A stretch of 11,621 nucleotides of DNA. Source: Hirudo medicinalis. Lineage: Eukaryota > Annelida > Clitellata > Hirudinida > Hirudinidae. Below are positions 6,419 to 11,621 of this stretch, piece by piece. Where the stretch lies: assembly GCA_011800805.1 (NCBI GenBank), contig MPNW01001458.1, forward strand, positions 4,130-15,750, read 5' to 3'. The stretch's first letter is position 1, and every line of letters starts with the position of its first letter. The position numbers and the translations under genes were made by a program. The notes below the pieces were generated by a model that did no database searches, was not told where the DNA came from, and worked only from the letters and a program-made list of their open reading frames with translations.

Positions 6419-6466
6419 AATGCTCTACCCACCCAATGCTCTACCCACCCAATGCTCTACCCACCC
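6419..6466. repeat. 16-bp tandem repeat, three copies
   Basis: AATGCTCTACCCACCC is repeated exactly three times (6419-6434, 6435-6450, 6451-6466). Perfect identity implies recent expansion. Confidence 0.98.
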
Positions 6467-6793
6467 TTCCCATCCACTCAATTCTAGGAGAGGGACGCTG
6501 CCAGCGCCCTCTGAGATAGGGTGGTGCATCCTCGTGATGTAAAGCTGTCACTGATTGGCTGGAGCTTCATCTAGGACTTGAATAGATCAGGTGGTGATGG
6601 TATAATTGAAAACATCTGTCCTTAGAGAAGGCATTGTAGGCGATGATGCGTCCGTTCGTTCGTTCGTTCGTTTGTTTGTCTGTTTGTCTGTCTATATGTT
6701 CGTTTGGATGGATCGCTGGCTCTCTTTCTGTTTCTTCCTGGGGGAAGTTCCGACAACCGAGAGCTATGAATAAGCCATTGAATGGAAACAACT
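6467..6793. other. Single-copy DNA with a decayed CGTT/TGTC tetranucleotide tract
   Basis: Mostly unremarkable. At 6649-6705 there is a degenerate tract of GTTC, GTTT and GTCT units (imperfect tetranucleotide repeat). No gene seen. Confidence 0.6.
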
Positions 6794-6801
6794 ATTGTTG
6801 T

Positions 6802-6842
<41 letters not shown>

Positions 6843-6843
6843 G
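6794..6843. repeat. (GTT)n microsatellite
   Basis: About 16 GTT triplets with one TTTG interruption near the start. Confidence 0.97.
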
Positions 6844-6895
6844 CTATTTTTAGTTGTTCTAGTTGCAGCCGGAAAGTTTTGCCGCTGCTGCTGAC

Positions 6896-7009
6896 GTTGT
6901 TGATGATGATAATGATGTTGATGATGATGATGACGACGACAACGATGATGATGATGATGATGTCGTTTATGATGATGTTGTTTATGATGATGATGATGAT
7001 GATGATGTT
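6896..7009. repeat. (GAT)n microsatellite, interrupted
   Basis: GAT triplets with GTT, GAC and GTC interruptions, ending at GTTGCCAG. Confidence 0.95.
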
Positions 7010-7089
7010 GCCAGTGTAATATGACGTGATACATGCACATAAAGTTGATACAGTTTATAATGCATGTCAGCTTTGTTGCATGAGTTGTC

Positions 7090-7166
7090 GTTGTTGATGA
7101 TGATGATGATGATGACGATGACGACGACGGCGACGACGATGACGATGACTATGACGACGATGATGG
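7090..7166. repeat. (GAT)n/(GAC)n microsatellite
   Basis: GTT, a clean GAT run, then mixed GAC/GAT with one GGC. Confidence 0.95.
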
Positions 7167-7391
7167 AATTCGAGGTTACCAAGGCGATGATGTCGATGTT
7201 TTTATTTTTCGATCACCTAGGAGATTCCAGGCGTGACGTCATGAGTGTTGAAATGCAACTTCCTCTTCCTATCAAAACAAGTCAAGGTGCTGGAAAATAT
7301 TTTCGTTGGAAAAGCGTGATGGAAAAAAGATCAAAAAAAAAAATATGACTGAAGTATCTGATAGTGTAATTGTGATGTTTGAAATTAACTT

Positions 7392-7393
<2 letters not shown>
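7167..7393. other. Single-copy spacer with a perfect CRE
   Basis: Contains TGACGTCA at 7234-7241, the third perfect CRE palindrome of the window, and a nine-base A run near 7334-7342. No gene. Confidence 0.5.
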
Positions 7394-7452
<59 letters not shown>

Positions 7453-7496
7453 CCTCTCTCTCTCTCTCTCCTTCNTCCTCTTCTTCCTCTTCCTCT

Positions 7497-7554
<58 letters not shown>
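7394..7554. repeat. 161-nt polypyrimidine tract, mainly (CT)n
   Basis: Uninterrupted pyrimidines apart from one ambiguous base (N) at 7475. Two long (CT)n arms flank a centre of CCCC, CTTC and CTTCCTCTTCC words, giving approximate mirror symmetry, the arrangement that can form intramolecular triplex (H-DNA). The N marks unresolved sequence, so length and centre may be wrong. Confidence 0.95.
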
Positions 7555-7555
<1 letters not shown>

Positions 7556-7717
7556 AAGTACATCGCAAGGTCAGCGCTGCGATGTCATTTGCGCAATTGG
7601 TTGGTGCACGACGATGCGCCGTGACGCATGACATGGACATGACAGTCACATTCAGCCATCAGCGCAAATATTGTAAAACGTCAGAGCAGCAATGACGATA
7701 ATGATTCCAGAAACATG
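7555..7717. other. Single-copy spacer
   Basis: Ordinary sequence with several GCGC/TGCGC words; no feature is supported. Confidence 0.6.
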
Positions 7718-7782
7718 TCATCGTCGTCGTCGTCATCATCCTCATCATCATCGTCATAATCATCATCGTCATCGTCATCATC

Positions 7783-7814
<32 letters not shown>

Positions 7815-7869
7815 CATCAGCATCATCATCATCGGCATCATCATCAGCATCAGCATCAGCATCATCATT

Positions 7870-7902
<33 letters not shown>

Positions 7903-7911
7903 GTCATCGTC
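7718..7911. repeat. (ATC)n microsatellite with GTC and AGC variants
   Basis: GTC run, then ATC with GTC, ACC, AGC and GGC interruptions. CAGCAT pairs form a small sub-block near 7845-7862. The histidine-rich plus frame (7692-7967) and methionine-rich minus frame are translations of the repeat. Confidence 0.96.
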
Positions 7912-7933
7912 AATTTTCTATTACCTCCGAACA

Positions 7934-7952
7934 CAAACACACACACACACAC
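7934..7952. repeat. (CA)n microsatellite
   Basis: A short CA run ending in CGCATACATA. Confidence 0.93.
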
Positions 7953-7955
7953 GCA

Positions 7956-8083
7956 TACATATTATAACCACAGAACAATCGGCGCCAACACCGTGTAACG
8001 CTTTCACGTCCGTTCAACGTGCCGCTCGGCCGGTGTTAAAAGGTGTTAAAAAAAAGGGGGGTCGTGTCTGATTTGGAAAAGTT
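7956..8083. other. Single-copy spacer with a 10-bp duplication
   Basis: GGTGTTAAAA is directly duplicated at 8032-8041 and 8042-8051 and followed by an A/G homopolymer run. AACACCG (7987-7993) is complementary to CGGTGTT (8031-8037). Confidence 0.6.
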
Positions 8084-8093
8084 GAATGACTCG

Positions 8094-8398
8094 GATGACT
8101 GAAGTCAAGACCCGGATGACTGAAGTCAAGGCTGGGATGACTGAAGTCATGACTGGATGACTAAAGTCAAGACTGGAATGATTGAAGTCAAGACCCGGAT
8201 GACTGAAGTCAAGGCTGGGATGACTGAAGTCATGACTGGATGACTGAAGTCAAGACTGGAATGATTGAAGTCAAGACTGGAATGATTGAAGTCAAGACTG
8301 GGATGATTGAAGTCAAGACTGGAATGATTGAAGTCAAGACTGGAATGATTGAAGTCAAGACTGGAATGATTGAAGTCAAGACTGGGATGATTGAAGTC
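8094..8398. repeat. 21-bp minisatellite with 83-bp higher-order repeat
   Basis: Fourteen full units plus a partial one (8386-8398), based on RATGAYTGAAGTCAAGACTG plus a final G. Units 1-4 (8094-8176) recur as units 5-8 (8177-8259): the second members are identical, the third members are identical and both 20 bp instead of 21, and the first members share the rare ACCCG ending. From 8260 the array is nearly homogeneous. A partial unit may begin at 8084. The two 20-bp units shift the frame, so the minus-strand ORFs across it (7-residue FNHSSLD repeats) are not convincing genes. Confidence 0.95.
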
Positions 8399-8918
8399 TT
8401 CAACAGATGACTTGGACAGCAAATCACCTCCGAGCGATCCTTGTTAAATTGCATGCCAAACTCTACCTCCCTCAGAGGTTATTTATAGCTCGGACAACTG
8501 TTACTAATTCGGTTCCAGTACCTTTTGCCACTGGATTTCTGGGCGGATCATTGGACGTCATGAATTATGTTAATTATGTTGATTATGTTAATTTTGTTTA
8601 TTATGGTTCGTAAATATTTTTGTTTAGTTGTAGCCCGTTGGATAGTTACTGACGGTCCTGCTGGTAGTTCTTCTGCCATTGGTTGAGATTTGAGTGGACG
8701 AGAATAAATTATCATAAATTATGCCAACTGTGTTTATGGCGGCTTGGAGCATAAATTATGTTAATTATAGTTATGATTATTAATTATATTACGTCAAAAA
8801 CCTGCTTTGGAATGAGATAGAAGGATGTACTCGGACTTAGTAAACTATTTGAATTTCTTGAAAATTATGAATATCATAATTATTGGAATTTAAGTTCACA
8901 ATTGTTTGCTGTTGAATT
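8399..8918. other. AT-rich single-copy DNA with a TTATGTTAAT theme
   Basis: A frame with ATG at 8407 (68 codons, to 8613) is open but resembles no family and ends in the 9-bp repeat. The second half is AT-rich with repeated CATAAATTATG (8713-8723, 8750-8760) and TTATGTTAAT words (8565-8574, 8583-8592, 8756-8765). Confidence 0.5.
8563..8598. repeat. 9-bp tandem repeat (AATTATGTT)
   Basis: Four units at 8563-8571, 8572-8580, 8581-8589 and 8590-8598. The third starts with G and the fourth has AATTTTGTT. The period equals three codons in the 8407 frame (NYV, NYV, DYV, NFV), but nothing else supports coding. Confidence 0.85.
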
Positions 8919-8971
8919 TTGTTGTTGTTGCTGTTGTTAAATTTTGTTGTTGCTGTTGATGTTGTTGTTGC

Positions 8972-9005
<34 letters not shown>

Positions 9006-9163
9006 GCTGTTGTGGTTGTTGTTGTCGTTGTTGTTGCTGCTGTTGCTACTGCTGTTGTTGATGTTGTTGTTGTTGTTGCTGCTGCTGTTGATGTTGTTGT
9101 TGCTGTTGAATTTGGTTGTTGTTGTTGTTGTTGTTGTTTTGTTGTTGTTGCTGTTGTTGTTGG
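8919..9163. repeat. (GTT)n array with GCT, GAT and GTC variants
   Basis: The longest GTT array here, about 245 bp, with regularly scattered GCT and GAT and two TTGAATTT interruptions (8933-8946 region and about 9107-9114). Poly-V, poly-L and minus-strand poly-N frames are translations of the repeat. Confidence 0.96.
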
Positions 9164-9444
9164 GAGTCTGATGATTGCAGGCGTATCTTGTATCGGCTCG
9201 AAAGATTAAAAACATCGAAATCGCGAAAAGAATATCGCCAACATCATCCACCAGGAAGTCGAAAAGGGATCCTTGTGAGAACATTCGAGATGCGAAAATA
9301 TATTGTTTTTATTCTTATTCTTGGCTCAAGAGTTGAAGATCTCCAAGGAATTGTGTTACAAAATGAAAATATTGCGCTACAAAAATAGATTTGAAGTTTA
9401 AAATATCAGATCATTTCTTCTTCACAAGTATTTTAGGAAATATA
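9164..9444. other. Single-copy DNA with a short signal-peptide-like frame
   Basis: ATG at 9290 opens 32 codons to a TAG at 9386-9388. It begins MRKYIVFILILGS, a basic-then-hydrophobic start resembling a signal peptide, but the frame is too short to assign. On the minus strand, a frame from 9284 is open for about 40 codons before entering the poly-N translation of the GTT array. Neither has supporting homology that I can recognise. Confidence 0.25.
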
Positions 9445-9636
9445 ATGACGAGCGGTGATGGTAATGATGTCAAGCAGAATGGTGAGGGTAATGATATCGA
9501 ACAAAGTGGTTATGGTAATGATGTTAAACAAAGCAAACAAAGCGGTGTCCATGCCGCTTATTCGACCGAAGACAATCTGTCCCAAGAGGCAAAGGTCAGA
9601 TTCGATTCCATCTCCAAAGCAAGAAATGTCACGTAA
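9445..9636 (+). CDS. Small ORF with three 9-residue GxGNDVxQS repeats (hypothetical)
   Basis: 63 codons from ATG 9445 to TAA 9634-9636. The frame is also open upstream to 9367, so it could be part of an exon. Residues 4-30 form three 9-residue units: GDGNDVKQN, GEGNDIEQS, GYGNDVKQS, followed by the short echo KQS. Differences between the 27-nt units are mostly silent or conservative (AAG CAG versus AAA CAA; GTC versus GTT; V/I; D/E), which is what a translated repeat would show. The tail (SQEAKVRFDSISKARNVT) is polar. The Gly/Asn/Gln spacing recalls bacterial curlin-type repeats, but the Q-to-Q distance is 9 rather than 11, and no homology is claimed. A chance frame through decayed GAT repeat is the main alternative. 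Confidence 0.3.
   Translation: MTSGDGNDVKQNGEGNDIEQSGYGNDVKQSKQSGVHAAYSTEDNLSQEAKVRFDSISKARNVT
9454..9540 (+). repeat. 27-bp tandem repeat, three copies
   Basis: Units at 9454-9480, 9481-9507 and 9508-9534, each with GGTAATGAT at the same place. A truncated 9-bp echo AAACAAAGC follows. Confidence 0.85.
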
Positions 9637-9743
9637 CTATGAGACTTGCCTGGATTCGAACACGGAGGTTTTGGACTCGAGCTTCGGTTTTGTTTGTTTT
9701 GGTATTTCGGAGCTAATGTCGTTCTCTGCGGTTGTTATGATAA
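9637..9743. other. Spacer with weak tRNA B-box resemblance
   Basis: GGATTCGAACA at 9652-9662 matches the reverse complement of the pol III B box at 10 of 11 positions. An A-box-like AGCTCGAGTCC lies only about 10 bp away on the minus strand, too close for a tRNA, so this is at best a deleted tRNA-derived fragment. Confidence 0.2.
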
Positions 9744-9840
9744 GGTTAAGGTTAAGGTTAGGGCTAAGGTTATGGCTAGGGCCAGGGTTAAGGTCATGGT
9801 TAGGGTCAGGGGCTGGGGCTAGGGCTAGGGTTAGGGTTAT
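9744..9840 (+). repeat. Degenerate telomere-like hexamer block (GGYYAR)n
   Basis: Sixteen consecutive hexamers with only one extra G (9810). Units include GGTTAG (9756-9761, 9798-9803, 9829-9834), GGTTAA, GGCTAG, GGCTAA, GGTTAT, GGTCAG and GGCTGG. GGTTAG is the TTAGGG telomeric unit in another phase. Substitutions are almost all transitions at positions 3-4 and changes at position 6. Looks like an old interstitial telomeric or satellite remnant. The part from 9803 to 9836 has six G runs. Confidence 0.8.
9803..9836 (+). other. G-quadruplex motif with six G-runs
   Basis: G runs at 9803-9805, 9809-9812, 9815-9818, 9822-9824, 9828-9830 and 9834-9836, separated by loops of 3, 2, 3, 3 and 3 bases. 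This is well within the usual intramolecular G-quadruplex definition. Confidence 0.8.
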
Positions 9841-10253
9841 GATAAAAGTTGTTATGATGAGATCGACGAATAGTTAAAGAATGCAAGACAAAGTAAAACA
9901 AGGCCCAATCATCTTAGTTAGGCAATTAATTTTTGATTTTAAGTAATTAATTTTAAATAAAAATATTGATTTTATATGTTTTTGAAAAAAACAGCACAAA
10001 TAATTAGTTTAAATAATCAGATCATGTTCTAATTAAATTAAATTGAATTGAATTGAATTTATCTGTTAATTAAAACTTAAAATCTTATGCCGTCTGCCAC
10101 TAACGACTTCCTCCAGGACCAGCTTATACGATCATAACATGGCCACCGTAACAGCATCCATTTGCTGGAATTGACTTCCAAAGAGTCTCTAATTATAACC
10201 AGCAGTCCTTATCAAAACAAGACCAGTCTCTGGTTACTGTCAATATATCTCAC
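9841..10253. other. AT-rich single-copy DNA
   Basis: Contains AATAAA at 9956-9961, which could be a polyadenylation signal for a plus-strand transcript ending 320 bp after the small ORF, but the local AT-richness makes chance likely. A 5-bp AATTG/AATTA tandem tract lies at 10031-10060. 10254 upward is the donor side of the minus-strand exon, so 10080-10253 would be its downstream intron. Confidence 0.5.
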
Positions 10254-10349
10254 CTGATTAGAGGGCATGTCAACATGGCCTGATCCCTCCGATGCTTCTG
10301 GGGCTGGTGGCGCAGCCCCGCCCATACATGGCCGCATCGGGTTAGGGGT
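10254..10349 (-). CDS. Candidate internal exon, 96 nt, of an unidentified gene
   Basis: On the minus strand the segment starts after an acceptor (TTCTGCCATGCAG, AG at 10350-10351) and ends at CAG|GTGAGATA, a near-perfect donor with GT at 10252-10253. It is 96 nt, exactly 32 codons, open in the frame that keeps both junctions in phase 0. It begins TPNPMRPCMGG, continues with AAPPAPEASEGSGHVDMP and ends SNQ. Its GC content is clearly higher than that of the AT-rich flanks. Pro, Ala, Gly and Ser richness suggests a disordered linker such as those in transcriptional or RNA-binding proteins, but no family is recognised. The polypyrimidine tract is only moderate (GTGCTGTCTCTTGAC upstream). A chance combination of splice-like sites remains possible. 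Confidence 0.5.
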
Positions 10350-10980
10350 CTGCATGGCAGAATGTGTCAAGAGACAGCACGGGGTTAGGAATCTTTGACT
10401 GTTTTGAGATGGAATGGGAATGAGAGATGGAGGAATTAATGAATTGTAAGGAGGGCTGGAGATGTTATTATCATGATGGATTCGCATAAATATGAAGAAG
10501 GTGTGGAACAAGAATACTGACTCGGACAATCACAAGCTGGAATCTACAACTGACAATTATAAAAATTTAAAATTCATTTTTTTAAATAATTTGTCAAAAA
10601 AAAAATCCATTTCTAGAGTCGTAAAATATTTATTTTTGATCTCTCAAACGAGCGCAGTTAGGGATTGATTTGGAGCTGAATTGGAGCCACTTCCAGCAGG
10701 TAATAAAAACACTTCCAGGTGTTTCCACGAGCGAGACCTCGTGTCTCGAGAGGCGAGGAACCGAGATCCAATTGATCTCCTACCACCATCACTACCACCA
10801 TCCATTTCCTGACTTTTTCCTTCAGTCGCTCTTCAATTTATTGTCTGAAGACCACTCTAACGATGTCCCTTTCAAGGTCATTAGCCGTCGGGACACCTAT
10901 TCAACCACGCCGGGAAACCACTTCCGGGCTTTTCTCCCGAGGCTGGAACACCTGATCCATGGGGGATAACAAGGAGTTGT
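10350..10980. other. Single-copy DNA with a run of small hairpins
   Basis: Probably intron if the neighbouring exon is real. Three perfect short inverted repeats lie between 10707 and 10779. A plus-strand frame (10670-10969) is open but starts at TTG, contains a HHHYHH tract from CAT/CAC triplets, and matches nothing known. AT-rich stretches occur at 10560-10640. Confidence 0.4.
10707..10779. other. Three consecutive hairpin-forming inverted repeats
   Basis: AAACAC/GTGTTT (10707-10712 with 10719-10724, 6-nt loop), CGAGAC/GTCTCG (10732-10737 with 10743-10748, 5-nt loop) and GAGATC/GATCTC (10763-10768 with 10774-10779, 5-nt loop). Each stem is perfect over 6 bp. Confidence 0.6.
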
Positions 10981-11098
10981 TATGTGGATGGATGGATACT
11001 GGTGTGGGGATTTAAAGTGGTCACTGGGCTTATTGGTATGGAAGGTATGGAGAGGAGATTAAGAAGATCGTAGACACAAGACAACATCACTATTAGTA

Positions 11099-11164
11099 AC
11101 ATCATCATCTACACCATCATCATCATCGCCATCATTATCATCGGCATCATCATCATCATCATCA
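11099..11164. repeat. (ATC)n microsatellite, imperfect
   Basis: ATC triplets with ACC, GCC and GGC interruptions. Confidence 0.93.
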
Positions 11165-11446
11165 CCACATCAATAAAATCATCGCCAACCGCCGCCGCCG
11201 CCACCACATCGGCGTTTCTGGCGCCGACGCCAGAGCGGAAGCGGAAAGATGGAATTTAAAATTTATGAGCGTCTGAGAGGAGGACCCTGACTGAATCGAT
11301 GGTCCAAACTCATCGACAAGACAAACTTCTGGTGCGTCTGCGAACCCCACTCAATTCTCGGGTGGGGGGGACTTTCCACCCAATCCACCCAATCCACTCA
11401 TCCACCCGTCCGTCCATCCATCGTCCTCAGCCATTCTCAGCAGAGA
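11165..11446. other. Single-copy DNA between two opposed arrays
   Basis: A CCG run (11190-11202) and a perfect inverted repeat TCTGGCG, CCGA, CGCCAGA (11217-11234). A minus-strand frame (11162-11350) includes APEVCLVDEFGPSIQSGSSS and follows TTCGCAG, which could be an acceptor, but no good donor follows. The right end (11366-11430) is decayed CCAC/CCAT tetranucleotide repeat. Confidence 0.4.

Positions 11447-11621
<175 letters not shown>

Noticed and set aside
7272..7695. RE-rich and SL-rich frames of 93-129 codons
   Set aside because: Products of the CT tract; they even cross an ambiguous base. Arg-Glu/Ser-Leu dipeptide repeats are a standard artefact.
8147..8454. Heptapeptide-repeat ORFs (FNHSSLD and SIIPVLT)
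   Set aside because: The 21-bp period is divisible by three, so frames stay open by default. Two 20-bp units shift the frame and substitutions are not biased to silent sites.
3561..9163. All three GTT arrays have the same orientation
   Set aside because: With only three arrays, sharing an orientation has a one-in-four chance; not meaningful alone.
8937..9284. 115-codon minus-strand frame with a hydrophobic start and poly-Asn tail
   Set aside because: About two thirds is the GTT array read in reverse. The unique 40 codons (DFLVDDVGDILFAIS within them) have no recognised family or splice signals.
9652..9715. Functional tRNA or complete SINE on the minus strand
   Set aside because: A good B box, but the T stem pairs at only 3 of 5 positions and the nearest A-box-like sequence is about 10 bp away, too close.
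9956..9961. AATAAA as a firm polyadenylation signal
   Set aside because: It lies in strongly AT-rich DNA where the hexamer is frequent, and no downstream GT-rich element is clear.

Overview
This window is eukaryotic, almost certainly from an animal with a repeat-rich, mostly non-coding genome. Several things point there. Simple-sequence arrays of many kinds ((GAT/ATC)n, (GTT)n, (TC)n, (GGAT)n, (CACT)n) are separated by AT-rich single-copy DNA. There is no bacterial-style gene packing. One candidate spliced exon is present, and a degenerate block of telomere-like GGTTAG hexamers. The hexamer period fits the TTAGGG type common in animals better than the 5-base arthropod TTAGG type, but the phylum cannot be fixed from this sequence. 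Nearly all long open frames are translations of microsatellites (poly-D/M, H, S, T, N, L/V, RE) and are not genes.

Layout. 1-147: CACT array. 151-220: GC-rich patch with a TATA box and an initiator-like sequence, the most promoter-like spot in the window, followed by a possible 5' leader to about 660. 719-808: ATC array. 809-1402: single-copy. 1403-2102: CT, GGAT and CA/CT arrays and pyrimidine-rich DNA. 2103-3050: the longest single-copy stretch, with a dense set of regulatory-looking motifs: a palindrome of nuclear-receptor half-sites, TTATGCTAAT three times plus one variant, a tRNA-like head, a forkhead site, and an ETS/CRE/E-box/CCAAT cluster. 3052-3098: T19-G9 and a G-quadruplex motif. 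3260-3874: GAT, ATT, GTT and GAT arrays. 3875-4780: single-copy. 4781-5440: GAA/GAT, GAC/GAT and ATC arrays. 5447-6418: single-copy DNA containing a 26-bp minisatellite. 6419-7393: short tandem repeats alternating with single-copy DNA. 7394-7554: polypyrimidine tract with one N. 7718-7955: ATC and CA arrays. 8094-8398: 21-bp minisatellite with a clear 83-bp higher-order period. 8399-8918: AT-rich DNA. 8919-9163: GTT array. 9164-9743: single-copy DNA with a small ORF carrying three 9-codon repeats. 9744-9840: telomere-like hexamers. 9841-10980: single-copy DNA with the candidate exon on the minus strand (10254-10349). 11099-11621: ATC and GAT arrays running off the end.

No complete protein-coding gene is recognised. 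The best gene evidence is the 96-nt minus-strand exon, bounded by an AG acceptor and a CAG|GTGAGA donor. The motif-dense part of 2395-2946 and the 151-220 patch would suit regulatory DNA, but every transcription-factor assignment here is motif matching, not proof.
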